From positions 2,790,001 to 2,854,000 of the forward strand of contig NZ_CP022743.1 of the NCBI RefSeq assembly GCF_002257585.1: 64,000 nt of DNA. Reading direction: 5' to 3'. Source of the DNA: Mucilaginibacter xinganensis (GTDB lineage Bacteria; Bacteroidota; Bacteroidia; Sphingobacteriales; Sphingobacteriaceae). The position numbers and the translations under genes are program-made. The notes beneath the pieces were generated by a model. It ran no database searches and was not told the DNA's origin. It worked only from the letters and a program-made list of their open reading frames with translations. Of this stretch, positions 35,217 to 44,219 are shown piece after piece (positions within the stretch are counted from its first letter, which is position 1; every line of letters begins with the position of its first letter).

Positions 35217-35966
35217 TTAAATAGAGATAAGCGCATCCAGGTTCCAATTTTTTACATCTTCAACTGAAATATGGCCTTCATAGATTGCTTTCCCTACAAC
35301 GCATGACTCAACTTTTATATGGCTAAGCTCCTCAACATCGGCCATTGAACTAACCCCGCCCGACGCAATCAATTTAATAAAGGGGGAGTGGTCCAGTAAT
35401 TTTCTATAAAGGTCAACACCTGCGCCGCCAAGCTTGCCGTCTTTATTAATGTCGGTACACAAAAAGCGAAAGAAACCCAGTTGCAGGCATTTGTCAACGT
35501 AATCCATCAGTTTAATCGGCGAACTTTCCATCCAGCCAGAATATTTGATAACTTCATCCAGCACATCAATAGCAACTACTACCTGGTCCGAACATTTATC
35601 TTTACCACAGATCTCCTTAGCTAAATCCGGCAAAAATGATGGATTTGTAAGGGCCTGAGTACCTACAATAACACGGTGAACGCCAGAGTCTATCAGTTCT
35701 TTAACTTTTTCAATGCTCCGGATACCACCGCCATATTGAACTTTCATATCTGTTTTACGGATCACGTCGAAAAGATATTCCTGGTTGGAGAAATCATTTT
35801 TTGCGCCGTTAAGATCAATTATGTGGATGAAATTAGTACCGTTTGACTGGTATTTTTCTATCATTTCCTCTAAGGAAACATCATATTCTGTAACTTGTTT
35901 ATAGTCGCCTTCACGTAAGCGGACAACTTTTTTGTTCAAAATATCAATAGCGGGAATAATGTACAT
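35217..35966 (-). CDS. hisA: ProFAR isomerase
   Basis: 249 residues, a (beta/alpha)8 barrel related to HisF. The base D8 ('IIPAIDILNKKVVRLREGDY'), the substrate loop 'QYGGGIRSIEKVKELID' and the second acid in 'VVAIDVLDEVIKYSGW' are present. It isomerises ProFAR to PRFAR, step 4. The hisH stop lies 4 bases upstream, so hisH and hisA are tightly coupled. Confidence 0.98.
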   Translation of the reverse strand: MYIIPAIDILNKKVVRLREGDYKQVTEYDVSLEEMIEKYQSNGTNFIHIIDLNGAKNDFSNQEYLFDVIRKTDMKVQYGGGIRSIEKVKELIDSGVHRVIVGTQALTNPSFLPDLAKEICGKDKCSDQVVVAIDVLDEVIKYSGWMESSPIKLMDYVDKCLQLGFFRFLCTDINKDGKLGGAGVDLYRKLLDHSPFIKLIASGGVSSMADVEELSHIKVESCVVGKAIYEGHISVEDVKNWNLDALISI

Positions 35967-35970
35967 TTTT

Positions 35971-36561
35971 TTAAATTTTTGAGAAGTTTTTTAGTAAGGT
36001 TTCACCATATACCCCGGATTTTTCAGGGTGGAATTGTACACCATAAAAATTATCCCGCATAATTGATGCCGAAAACTTGTTACTATATGTTGTTGATGCT
36101 AAAGTGTAGTCACTATTATACTCAATAAAGTATGAATGTACAAAGTAAAAATGTGAACCGTCAGGAATATTTTCAAAAAGTAGATTATCCTTTTCAGCGT
36201 TAACCTGGTTCCAGCCCGTGTGCGGCACCTTATGCGTTGCGCTGTGTGCAAATTTAAGCGTCTTAATAGGGAACAGGTTAAGCAGGTTTGAGTCGCCTTC
36301 TTCCGAATAGGATGTAAGCAGTTGCATACCGACACAAATTCCCAATACAGGTTTTGTTAGAGACTTGATTTTCGGCACCAGTCCCGTATGCTCCAGTTTA
36401 TTCATAGCTGCACCGGCATGACCAACACCTGGAATGATATAGCGATCGTAAAGTTTGAAATCTTCTTCTTTGGTTATCATTCCATAAGGAATACCCAGCC
36501 GCTCCAAAGCAGCAGTTAATGAGAAAATGTTCCCGGCACCATATGTTATAATTCCAATCAT
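35971..36561 (-). CDS. hisH: Imidazole glycerol phosphate synthase, glutamine amidotransferase subunit
   Basis: 196 residues, class I amidotransferase. The triad is C76 ('PVLGICVGMQLL'), H178 and E180 ('GVQFHPEKSG'). It releases ammonia from glutamine for HisF. It follows hisB by 58 bases and precedes hisA by 4, inside the operon. Confidence 0.97.
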   Translation of the reverse strand: MIGIITYGAGNIFSLTAALERLGIPYGMITKEEDFKLYDRYIIPGVGHAGAAMNKLEHTGLVPKIKSLTKPVLGICVGMQLLTSYSEEGDSNLLNLFPIKTLKFAHSATHKVPHTGWNQVNAEKDNLLFENIPDGSHFYFVHSYFIEYNSDYTLASTTYSNKFSASIMRDNFYGVQFHPEKSGVYGETLLKNFSKI

Positions 36562-36619
36562 TGTTTTAAGTAACAGCGGGCAGTAGCAGAAAATATTTTA
36601 TAGTAAACACCCTTTTGCA

Positions 36620-37771
36620 TTACAAAAGTCCTTTAGTAGATGGTAAAACCATTTTGTTTACATCCCTTTTTACAGCCATTTTTATGGCCTTGGCAAAGGC
36701 TTTAAAGATAGCTTCAATTTTATGGTGTTCATTATCACCTTCGGCTTTTATATTCAGATTGGCCTTTGCTGCATCAGAGAACGATTTGAAAAAGTGGAAG
36801 AACATTTCTGTTGGCATTTCACCTATCTTTTCTCTTTTAAATTCAGCGTCCCAAACTATCCAGTTTCGTCCACCAAAATCAATGGCCACCTGTGCAAGGC
36901 AGTCATCCATTGGCAGGCAAAATCCGTAGCGCTCAATGCCCATTTTATTGCCCAGGGCTGCAGCGAATATTTCGCCAAGGGCTATACCTGTGTCCTCAAT
37001 TGTATGATGCTCATCAATATGCAGATCGCCGTTGGCAACAACTTCCAAGTCGATATTGCCATGCCGGGCAATCTGGTCAAGCATATGGTCAAAAAAGTGA
37101 ACGCCCGTTGATACTTTGGCTTCTCCCGTGCCATCGAGGTTTATTTTTATAAAGATGTCGGTTTCCTTGGTGCTGCGCTTGTGTGTAAATATCCGCTCGC
37201 CAAGTTTTAAAAATTCATAAATCTTTTGCCAGTCAGTTGTTTCCAATACAACGGTATTCTTCACGGTATCCTCTTCTTCCTGGCCACTAAATTCATGGCT
37301 GCCCAAATTTGAATTGTCATTTAGCCAGATTGCTTTGCCCCCCAGATTATGACCAAGTAACACATCATTTTTACGATCACCGATTGTATAAGACCCCTTC
37401 AAGTCATATTTTTCAGCGTCAAAGTATTGCAGCAGCATACCAATTCCAGGTTTACGGGTGGGCGCTTTTTCGGCGGGGAAAGTACGATCGACACAGATAT
37501 TCGAAAATATCACGCCTTCATTCTCAAAAGTCTTTAATACAAAGTTCTGCACCGGCCAAAACGTATCCTCTGGGTATGATGGGGTCCCCAAGCCATCCTG
37601 GTTGGTAACCATTACTAATTCATAATCCAGCTCTTTTGCAATTTTAGGCAGGTATTGCAAAGCACCCGGATAAAATGTAAGCTTGGCAAACGAGTCTATC
37701 TGCTCATCCGGAGTTTCTTCAATAAGGGTACCGTCGCGGTCAATAAATAGTATTTTCTGCAGCTTGCTCAT
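36620..37771 (-). CDS. hisB: Bifunctional histidinol-phosphatase / imidazoleglycerol-phosphate dehydratase
   Basis: 383 residues. The N-terminal HAD phosphatase (about 1-165) has D11 and D13 in '[11 protein letters not shown]', 'VTNQDGLG' and '[11 protein letters not shown]'. The C-terminal dehydratase (about 195-383) has manganese-binding histidines in '[16 protein letters not shown]', '[14 protein letters not shown]' and '[12 protein letters not shown]'. Both steps 6 and 8 are covered, the arrangement first known from enterobacteria. The start overlaps the hisC stop by 4 bases (ATGA). Confidence 0.97.
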   Translation of the reverse strand: MSKLQKILFIDRDGTLIEETPDEQIDSFAKLTFYPGALQYLPKIAKELDYELVMVTNQDGLGTPSYPEDTFWPVQNFVLKTFENEGVIFSNICVDRTFPAEKAPTRKPGIGMLLQYFDAEKYDLKGSYTIGDRKNDVLLGHNLGGKAIWLNDNSNLGSHEFSGQEEEDTVKNTVVLETTDWQKIYEFLKLGERIFTHKRSTKETDIFIKINLDGTGEAKVSTGVHFFDHMLDQIARHGNIDLEVVANGDLHIDEHHTIEDTGIALGEIFAAALGNKMGIERYGFCLPMDDCLAQVAIDFGGRNWIVWDAEFKREKIGEMPTEMFFHFFKSFSDAAKANLNIKAEGDNEHHKIEAIFKAFAKAIKMAVKRDVNKMVLPSTKGLL

Positions 37772-38814
37772 TTAAAGTTTTGTATGGTTTGGAGTAATAT
37801 ATTATTTTCTTTAGGTGTTCCTACGGTTATTCGGAGGCAGCCTTCGCAAAGTTCAACTTTCGACCTGTTCCTTACTATAATCCCCTGATTAACCAGGTGA
37901 TCATAGATTCCGTTTGCATCGGTGGTTTTAACTAAAATAAAATTGGCATCAGACGGGTAGATATCGACTACAAAATCAAATTCTTTTAACCCCAAAACCA
38001 GTTTATCTCGCTGGATCAGCGTTTCTTTTATCCAGCTATTTACCTGTTCAATATTGTTAAGCGCTTGCAGGGCGAGTTGCTGTGAAGCTTCATTGATATT
38101 GTAAGGTGGCTTAACCTTATTCATTATTTCAATAATCTCCTCGCTTGCAAATGCCATTCCAATGCGAAGGCCTGCTAAGCCCCATGCTTTTGAAAGGGTT
38201 TGCAAAACCACCAGGTTGGCATATTCTGTTAATTCCTGGATAAAGGTTTTTTGGCGGCTAAAATTGATATAAGCCTCATCAACCACCACAATGCCGTTAA
38301 AGTTAGCAAGCAAGGTTTCTACGTCAGTACGATCTATTGAATTACCGGTAGGATTATTAGGGGAGCAAATAAATATCAGTTTGGTGTTGTCGTCAATTGC
38401 TTCGGCAATACCTTCCAGGTTAAGCTGGAAATCCTCAGTAAGCGGTACATTCTTTACCGCAATATCATTTATGTTGGCCGAAACCTGGTACATGCCATAG
38501 GTTGGCGGAACCAGGATCACATTGTCAACACCCGGGTTACAAAAGCTGCGGAACAGAATATCAATAGCTTCGTCGCTACCGTTTCCTAAAAATATATTGC
38601 GGGGAGGCACCCCTTTTATTTCGCTTAAACGTTTTTTAACATGGTATTGCAGCGGGTCGGGGTAGCGGTTGTATTGCTGCTCCAATGGCGAACCAAATGC
38701 ATTCTCATTTGCGTCTAAAAAAACACTCGCTTCTCCCTGGTACTCGTCACGTGCAGAAGAATAGGGGGTGAGGTTTTTAATATTTTCCCTAAGTATCTTA
38801 TTTATGCTGAACAT
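37768..38814 (-). CDS. hisC: Histidinol-phosphate aminotransferase
   Basis: 348 residues, fold-type I PLP enzyme. '[12 protein letters not shown]' at the N terminus, '[13 protein letters not shown]', '[11 protein letters not shown]', the PLP lysine in '[16 protein letters not shown]' and '[18 protein letters not shown]' are all HisC features. It aminates imidazole-acetol phosphate with glutamate, step 7. It follows hisD by 52 bases and overlaps hisB by 4. Confidence 0.97.
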   Translation of the reverse strand: MFSINKILRENIKNLTPYSSARDEYQGEASVFLDANENAFGSPLEQQYNRYPDPLQYHVKKRLSEIKGVPPRNIFLGNGSDEAIDILFRSFCNPGVDNVILVPPTYGMYQVSANINDIAVKNVPLTEDFQLNLEGIAEAIDDNTKLIFICSPNNPTGNSIDRTDVETLLANFNGIVVVDEAYINFSRQKTFIQELTEYANLVVLQTLSKAWGLAGLRIGMAFASEEIIEIMNKVKPPYNINEASQQLALQALNNIEQVNSWIKETLIQRDKLVLGLKEFDFVVDIYPSDANFILVKTTDANGIYDHLVNQGIIVRNRSKVELCEGCLRITVGTPKENNILLQTIQNFK

Positions 38815-38866
38815 TTTATTTAATTTTTTTTAAGCGATTGAAGCTGCAAAGCAACATAACGGCTCG

Positions 38867-40153
38867 TTATTCCTTCATTCTCAAAGTTACTGCGTTCTTG
38901 TGCGCGTGCAGTCCCTCCAACTCCGCCAAGATTTCAACTGACGGGCCGATATTCTTTATTCCTTCAGGGGTGATATGCTGAAAGGTGATTTTTTTTACAA
39001 ATGAATCAACAGATACGCCCGAATATGCCCTTGAATAAGAGCTGGTAGGCAGCGTATGATTTGTTCCTGAAGCGTAGTCTCCAACACTTTCCGGGGTCAG
39101 GTTTCCAAGGAAGACAGATCCTGCATTGATAATGCCTGCTATTATTGACTGCCAGTTTGTGGTAGCCAGTATCAGGTGCTCGGGAGCGTACTCATTGCTG
39201 AACTTCATACAATTATCTAATGTATCGGTTACCACAATGTATGAGTTTTCTATCGCCGTCTTAGCTATTTCTGCGCGGGGTAATACAAGCATTTGCTGGT
39301 CGAGTTCGGCTGCAACCTCATTGGCTATTGCGGCTGATGTGCAAACCAAAATAGACTGGCTATCCATTCCGTGCTCGGCCTGTGCCAGCAGATCAGCGGC
39401 TACAAAAGCAGGATTAGCCGTTTCGTCGGCAATCACCAGTACCTCTGAAGGCCCTGCAGGCATATCAATAGCGGTTGTGGTGGTTGACTGAATGATGGTT
39501 TTGGACTTCGTAACAAACTGATTACCTGGGCCGAAGATCTTATCAACTTTAGTAATGCTTTGGGTTCCATAAGCCATTGCAGCAATAGCCTGGGCACCTC
39601 CTGCAAGATAGATCCGGTCAATTCCAAGCAAAAGCGCAACATAAGCTATAAAGGCATTTACTTTCCCGTTTTTTTGCGGAGGAGAACAAACTACAATTTT
39701 ATGGCAGCCCGCTATTTTCGCAGGTATTCCCAGCATCAAAAAGGTACTGGGTAAAACAGCAGATCCCCCTGGGATATAAAGGCCAACCTTTTCAATTGGT
39801 CTTAATTCCCGCCAGCAGGTTACGCCGGGCATGGTTTCAACCTTATCCTCTGTTTTTAGCTGTGATTGGTGGAATCTATAAATGTTATTGTAAGCTATTT
39901 GCAGTGCAGCTTTTTGTTCATCTGTAACGGAAGCCGCAATGTCAGATAGTTCATCCTTATCAAGATATAGTTTTTCCAGTTCAACTTTATCAAACTTTAA
40001 AGCATAATCAAGTAAAGCGGCGTCGCCATTTTGTTGAACATGTTTAATAACATCTTCAACTATGGTACGGATCTCGTTTGCCGGATCAACATTACGCTGA
40101 ACCAGTTTTTGGATGTCGGATTTGTTTAAATCTGAGTAATTATATTGTTTCAT
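38867..40153 (-). CDS. hisD: Histidinol dehydrogenase
   Basis: 428 residues, full length. Characteristic segments are 'GLYIPGGSAVLPSTFLMLGIPAK', 'DKIFGPGNQFVTKSK', 'DMPAGPSEVLVIAD', 'LLAQAEHGMDSQSILV' with zinc ligands, and 'SGTNHTLPTSSYSRAYSGVSVDSF'. It performs the two NAD-dependent oxidations to histidine, zinc-dependent. The gap to hisG is 72 bases and contains reiterated AGTTT/ACTG words like those of the intergenic repeats. Confidence 0.98.
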   Translation of the reverse strand: MKQYNYSDLNKSDIQKLVQRNVDPANEIRTIVEDVIKHVQQNGDAALLDYALKFDKVELEKLYLDKDELSDIAASVTDEQKAALQIAYNNIYRFHQSQLKTEDKVETMPGVTCWRELRPIEKVGLYIPGGSAVLPSTFLMLGIPAKIAGCHKIVVCSPPQKNGKVNAFIAYVALLLGIDRIYLAGGAQAIAAMAYGTQSITKVDKIFGPGNQFVTKSKTIIQSTTTTAIDMPAGPSEVLVIADETANPAFVAADLLAQAEHGMDSQSILVCTSAAIANEVAAELDQQMLVLPRAEIAKTAIENSYIVVTDTLDNCMKFSNEYAPEHLILATTNWQSIIAGIINAGSVFLGNLTPESVGDYASGTNHTLPTSSYSRAYSGVSVDSFVKKITFQHITPEGIKNIGPSVEILAELEGLHAHKNAVTLRMKE

Positions 40154-40225
40154 TTTAGCTCACAGTTTGGAACGGACTGTTTACAGTTTTGCAGCCGACC
40201 AATACCGCCAACCGCATACTGCTAA

Positions 40226-41077
40226 CTATAAAATAATCTTCTCAATCGGCATTACCACAATTCCCTGTGCGCCGGCTTGCTTTAACTGGCTTATCCTATC
40301 CCAAAAATCACGTTCAGGGATAACGGTGTGCACAGCTACCCAGTTTTCTTCGGCCAAAGGTATTACCGACGGGCTTTTAACGCCCGGCAATAAGGCCAGA
40401 ATGGCAGATAGGTTATCTTTAAGAACGTTCAAAACAACATATTTGGTTTCTTTGGCTCTTAACACCGACTGAATGCGTTGGATCAACTCTTTCACAAGGT
40501 CTTCATCTTCACTGCCTGCACGACCAATTAAAACTGCTTCTGACGACATTACGTCGGCAAATGGCTTTAATCCGTTGCTTTTAAGTGTACCGCCGGTTGA
40601 TACCAGGTCGCAGATGGCATCGCTTAAGCCAAGGCCCGGCGAAATCTCAACGGATCCTGAAATGGTACGGATATCAGCTGTTATATTATTCTCTTTTAAA
40701 AATTTGCCAAGTATAACCGGATAGGTTGTGGCAATTGATTTACCGTTAAGATCAGCAAGACTTTCAATTTCATTGGTGTTTGGCACCGCAATTTTAAGCG
40801 AGCATTTACCAAAGCCAAGGCGCTGCAGGTAACTTACTTTAACTTCGGTTTCCCGGATCACATTTTCACCAACTATTCCGAGGTCGGCAATACCATCCTG
40901 CACATATTCAGGGATATCATCGTCGCGAAGGAAAAGAATTTCTAACGGAAAATTTGAAACAGGAGAGATAAGCGAGCTTTTATAATTTTCAAAATTTAAG
41001 CCGCAATTTTTTAATAATTCAACGGATTTTTCGTTGAGCCGACCCGATTTCTGGATCGCTATTTTTAATGTTTTCAC
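40226..41077 (-). CDS. hisG: ATP phosphoribosyltransferase, long form
   Basis: 283 residues. The catalytic part shows 'IAIQKSGRLNEKSVELL', 'DLGIVGENVIRE' and the PRPP loop 'DAICDLVSTGGTLKSNGL'. The C-terminal region of about 75 residues ('VVLNVLKDNLSAILALLPGVKSPSV') is the regulatory domain that binds histidine, so no HisZ partner is needed. It commits ATP and PRPP to histidine and would be feedback-inhibited. The start codon is GTG, a weak start that fits control by the upstream leader. First structural gene of the operon, 71 bases after the leader peptide stop. Confidence 0.97.
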   Translation of the reverse strand: MKTLKIAIQKSGRLNEKSVELLKNCGLNFENYKSSLISPVSNFPLEILFLRDDDIPEYVQDGIADLGIVGENVIRETEVKVSYLQRLGFGKCSLKIAVPNTNEIESLADLNGKSIATTYPVILGKFLKENNITADIRTISGSVEISPGLGLSDAICDLVSTGGTLKSNGLKPFADVMSSEAVLIGRAGSEDEDLVKELIQRIQSVLRAKETKYVVLNVLKDNLSAILALLPGVKSPSVIPLAEENWVAVHTVIPERDFWDRISQLKQAGAQGIVVMPIEKIIL

Positions 41078-41092
41078 TGATTGAATTTAAGG

Positions 41093-41222
41093 AACTATAA
41101 TAAAAAAAATATAAACGGAGGGTTGTTATTTCACGTAGAAACATACATTTATCTAATCACCACATGGTGGTGATGGTGCAGATGCAAATGATATAATGTA
41201 TAACCGTTCATTTTTTATATAG
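41093..41222 (-). promoter_or_regulatory. Histidine operon leader (attenuator) region
   Basis: On the transcribed strand this segment holds, in order, the leader peptide start, histidine codons embedded in an 8-bp hairpin (ATCACCAC-CAT-GTGGTGAT, 41156-41174), and an 8-T tract (41102-41109) before hisG. The region around the leader start (41204-41222) is partly complementary to the segment just upstream of hisG (41093-41117), with AACGG/CCGTT and CTATA/TATAG as the firmest blocks. This gives two competing structures in principle: one when a ribosome waits at the His codons and another when it passes. No GC-rich terminator directly precedes the T-tract, so the switch could act on transcription or on hisG translation. 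Confidence 0.7.
41149..41211 (-). CDS. Histidine leader peptide
   Basis: A 20-codon frame, ATG at 41211 to TAA at 41149, encoding MNGYTLYHLHLHHHHHVVIR. Seven of 20 residues are histidine (H8, H10, H12-H16). It starts 33 bases after a perfect promoter box and stops 71 bases before hisG, with nothing between. The product itself is presumably not functional; ribosome pausing at the His codons when charged tRNA-His is scarce would control the operon, as with HisL of enterobacteria. The peptide does not resemble E. coli HisL in sequence apart from the His run. Expression is not shown by sequence alone, but chance occurrence at exactly this place is very unlikely. Confidence 0.88.
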   Translation of the reverse strand: MNGYTLYHLHLHHHHHVVIR

Positions 41223-41243
41223 TAAAACTATAGATAAGTGTCG

Positions 41244-41251
41244 CAAATATA
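41244..41251 (-). promoter_or_regulatory. Promoter -7 box TATATTTG of the his operon
   Basis: Perfect TAnnTTTG. Transcription would start near 41237, about 26 bases before the leader ATG, so the whole leader is transcribed. Confidence 0.7.
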
Positions 41252-41342
41252 GAGAATGCTTTGTTAAATAAAAATTAAATTTTGATTTGCTTACTGGTTA
41301 GATAGCCTCGCGAAATTTAATTCGGGTTTTCAAGGGCTAAAG

Positions 41343-42587
41343 TCACGTGCTGTGATCCGCCGGTAAATCAACGCCGTTTAAGACTTTTTTGGCGGTCCAG
41401 TCTTCATCAGGAGCGCTCCAGAACGCATCTGACTCCGGCAAACCTAATGGTAATAATATAGTTGAACATAAATATAAACTCCCGGTTGAGATATAGCCTT
41501 CAGCTAATGACGGTTGATGTCCATACAAGCCAATTTGCAACCAGCCAATATTATCAAACATGCCTTTAGCTTCAGTTACCTTTTTAATAACTGTGGTTAA
41601 AGCGCACCTTATCTGTGCAGGATTAAGGTGTTCAGGCAATTGATGCTGGAGGGCCATATTTGCCAAATGGTGAAAGGCACCTGTGCGATAGGTTATTGAC
41701 CGGCCAATTACCGGGTAGCTGCCATCGGCAGCAATCAGACGTTCCTGTATTTGCACGTAACGTAAATTATGGGCTAAAACCTGCTTTCTTATTGGTTCAA
41801 ATATGTTGTCTTTAGCCGCAACAATTTTTAAGATATCGTACAGGTAAGGATGAATTACAAAGCTGTTGTAATAATCCCAGTGAAATTCGGGGCCATCACC
41901 ATACATGCCATCACCTTTATACCATTCCTGGTGTCTTTTTACAGCGTAATCTATCTTTTGCACGTCAAAAGACTCATTTATGCTGATAAAAAATGCCTCG
42001 ATCATAGCGGCAAATAATAGCCAGTTACTCTCCGGTGGCTTTATTTCGCGGGTTTTTAACAGGCAGGTAATTGCGTTTTTCTGTACTTTTTTGTCAAGGC
42101 TATTCCATAATTTGGGGCAACGGATAAGGCCGTAAGCAAAAAAGGAAGCATCAACCAATGGCTGACCGCCTTCATCACCCCAGTTCATGTAATCTTTTGC
42201 ACCAGGATTTGTGGCATTTTCAATTCCTTTTATCGCGAGGTTAAAATATCTATCCTGTAATCGCTTTTCAGTAGTATTTACCTGCTCCAATTGTAAAAAA
42301 GGAGCTATTCCGGCAAGCAATCGCCCAAACGCTTCAAGGTGGGTATATTTTGCCCTGTCACTAACGAGGGAGGTTTCTTTAGCCTCAACCGGCATTTTCT
42401 CTTTGAGCTGATTAGCTGCCAGTGCGGTTAATATTGGTTCTGCTAATTTTTGAAGGTAGTTTAACCATAATTGCCGCTTGTTAAAGGCCGGCTTTTCCAT
42501 TGAGCCAGCATTTGCGGGAAGTGAGGCAGATACCACCGGCGCTATGCCGAGTATCCCTGCGTTCTGCAAAAACTTTCTACGCTTCAT
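41343..42587 (-). CDS. DUF2264 family exported protein
   Basis: 414 residues. The N terminus 'MKRRKFLQNAGILG' is a twin-arginine-type signal, suggesting export of a folded protein. The mature part matches DUF2264: 'HLEAFGRLLAGIAPFLQL', 'DAKDYMNWGDEGGQPLVDASFFAYGL'-like helices and 'GDGMYGDGPEFHWDYYNSFVIHPYLYDIL'. The predicted fold is an alpha/alpha toroid as in polysaccharide lyases and unsaturated glycuronidases, so action on a glycan is plausible but unproven. It follows the membrane glycosyltransferase gene by 9 bases and is likely co-transcribed. Confidence 0.82.
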   Translation of the reverse strand: MKRRKFLQNAGILGIAPVVSASLPANAGSMEKPAFNKRQLWLNYLQKLAEPILTALAANQLKEKMPVEAKETSLVSDRAKYTHLEAFGRLLAGIAPFLQLEQVNTTEKRLQDRYFNLAIKGIENATNPGAKDYMNWGDEGGQPLVDASFFAYGLIRCPKLWNSLDKKVQKNAITCLLKTREIKPPESNWLLFAAMIEAFFISINESFDVQKIDYAVKRHQEWYKGDGMYGDGPEFHWDYYNSFVIHPYLYDILKIVAAKDNIFEPIRKQVLAHNLRYVQIQERLIAADGSYPVIGRSITYRTGAFHHLANMALQHQLPEHLNPAQIRCALTTVIKKVTEAKGMFDNIGWLQIGLYGHQPSLAEGYISTGSLYLCSTILLPLGLPESDAFWSAPDEDWTAKKVLNGVDLPADHST

Positions 42588-42596
42588 GTATTTGAC

Positions 42597-44099
42597 TTAC
42601 TTCCCGTCGCAATAATAAATCTCACCTTCTTTGGCGGCTCCAATTTTCACCAGTTTTTTATTCTTCATAATATCGGGCAGGCTAATCAATTCGGTGTTGT
42701 ATAAGTTGGTAAACCAGATAAGGTAGAACTGCTTTTGCGCATAAAATTTCTGAACATCAGCTTTAGGTTCCTTGTGGGGAATTACCGTAGATGACATTCG
42801 CGTAAACAGGTAAACAGCTTCATCAGCGTCCGTATATATCGGGATGCCTGGTTTAAACAGGTTTTTGTGATTTTTTAAGTACACTATAAATTCCGATTTA
42901 TTCCAGTCGTCATCGCTATAGCCCGGCACGCCATAATCGCGTTCATCGTCATATCGCTGGTAATCTGTTAAAACGGTTGAATATTCAAAAGCAAGCATTA
43001 AAAGAATTGCGACCGCAGCTAATACATATTTAGCCTTTGATTTTATCAGAATTAGCACATCCGGAACCCAACTTGTACACGATATAAGCAGCGGAATAAA
43101 CATTGGCGAGAGCAAGCGGCTATTAATGCGCTCGTAGCGGGAAATACTTGCTGAAATCACTATAAAGAGCCCGTAAACTACAGCAAACGCAATTACAATA
43201 TTTTCGTAACTGTTTATGCGGCCTTTAAAAGCCTTCCAAAGCAAAATGCCGGTTAAAGCAAGCAAAACTGCAGAAGTAATAACAGGAGCAAAAGGATAAG
43301 CTGTTTTGCTTAAACTGCCCCAATCGCAAATTACGGTACCAAAATAGTACAGGTTATCAATAAAAGGGGTGACGGAAGGATACCGGGTACCGGTACTTAA
43401 ACCTGAATTTATCCTGTTCAGGATCAAATTGCCAACAAGAAGCGAAACGGAAACAAAACCAAATATCAGGATGTGGCTTATTTTCTTTTTTACAGTTAGT
43501 TTATTATCAAGCAATAGCATCAATCCTCCTGCGCCAACTACTGTTACACCGGCATAACGGGTAATGCAGCTAACTGCGGTAATAGCCGCCACCGATATTA
43601 AAGCGTTGGTGCTATGTGTTTGCAGGTATTTCCAATAAGCGATAATGAAAAGCAGGATCTCAAAAATAAACAGCGTTTCAGACCAGAGGAAAGTATAGAT
43701 CTCCAGCAATCCCGGACTAAGAATAATAGCTATCAATATGAGCCATTTGTAGATGCGCGAATGAGAAATGAATTTTTCCATTATCCAGCCGCTGGTAAAA
43801 ATTACCGCAGCAAATAACGAAGCGTTAATCATAGCTCCGGCCTCAATAGGATCAACCCGTGTGATAAATTGAATTATGGCAAGAAAAAATGGATAAAATA
43901 CCGGAAAAAACACCAGCGGCCCTTTATTGAATGTAATTAACGTACCATGTGCCTGGATGTTTGTTGCAGTACTTGCATACATAATGGAGTCGGGAGAGAT
44001 ACCGACTCCGCTGTAGGCTGTAAAAAGGTAAATAACATAAAAACCAATGATGGCAGCTATTAACGAATCAAGATTATTTAAATAGCGTTTCAGGTACAT
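42597..44099 (-). CDS. Polytopic GT-C/family-39-like membrane glycosyltransferase
   Basis: 500 residues from the ATG at 44099 (a TTG five codons upstream is rejected). About ten to eleven membrane helices; the first loop 'TAYSGVGISPDSIMYAS' contains an acidic residue in the place where lipid-linked sugar transferases (GT39/ArnT fold) hold their catalytic Asp. The C-terminal soluble part (about 395-500, 'KNHKNLFKPGIPIYTDADEAVYLFTR') resembles the periplasmic domain of such proteins. It would move a sugar from a polyprenyl carrier outside the inner membrane. Acceptor and sugar unknown. DUF2264 follows by 9 bases. Confidence 0.7.
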   Translation of the reverse strand: MYLKRYLNNLDSLIAAIIGFYVIYLFTAYSGVGISPDSIMYASTATNIQAHGTLITFNKGPLVFFPVFYPFFLAIIQFITRVDPIEAGAMINASLFAAVIFTSGWIMEKFISHSRIYKWLILIAIILSPGLLEIYTFLWSETLFIFEILLFIIAYWKYLQTHSTNALISVAAITAVSCITRYAGVTVVGAGGLMLLLDNKLTVKKKISHILIFGFVSVSLLVGNLILNRINSGLSTGTRYPSVTPFIDNLYYFGTVICDWGSLSKTAYPFAPVITSAVLLALTGILLWKAFKGRINSYENIVIAFAVVYGLFIVISASISRYERINSRLLSPMFIPLLISCTSWVPDVLILIKSKAKYVLAAVAILLMLAFEYSTVLTDYQRYDDERDYGVPGYSDDDWNKSEFIVYLKNHKNLFKPGIPIYTDADEAVYLFTRMSSTVIPHKEPKADVQKFYAQKQFYLIWFTNLYNTELISLPDIMKNKKLVKIGAAKEGEIYYCDGK

Positions 44100-44105
44100 G
44101 GGGTG

Positions 44106-44166
44106 AAGTTGCAAATGTTTTAAAGGTTGTAAATGTTAACTGTAGTAAAGTTGTAAATGTTTTAAA
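44106..44166. repeat. Direct repeat of a 19-base unit
   Basis: AAGTTGCAAATGTTTTAAA at 44106-44124 recurs at 44148-44166 with one change, with a partial copy (GTTGTAAATGTT) between and inverted echoes (ACAACAACTACAACT) at 44195-44209. It fills the gap downstream of the GmhB-like gene. Confidence 0.7.
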
Positions 44167-44219
44167 CTTAATTGTGTATGATTTTTCAGCCCTTACAACA
44201 ACTACAACTCAATGTAACC

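Noticed and set aside
36722..37152. Frames opposite hisB
   Set aside because: Antisense shadows of a strongly conserved enzyme.
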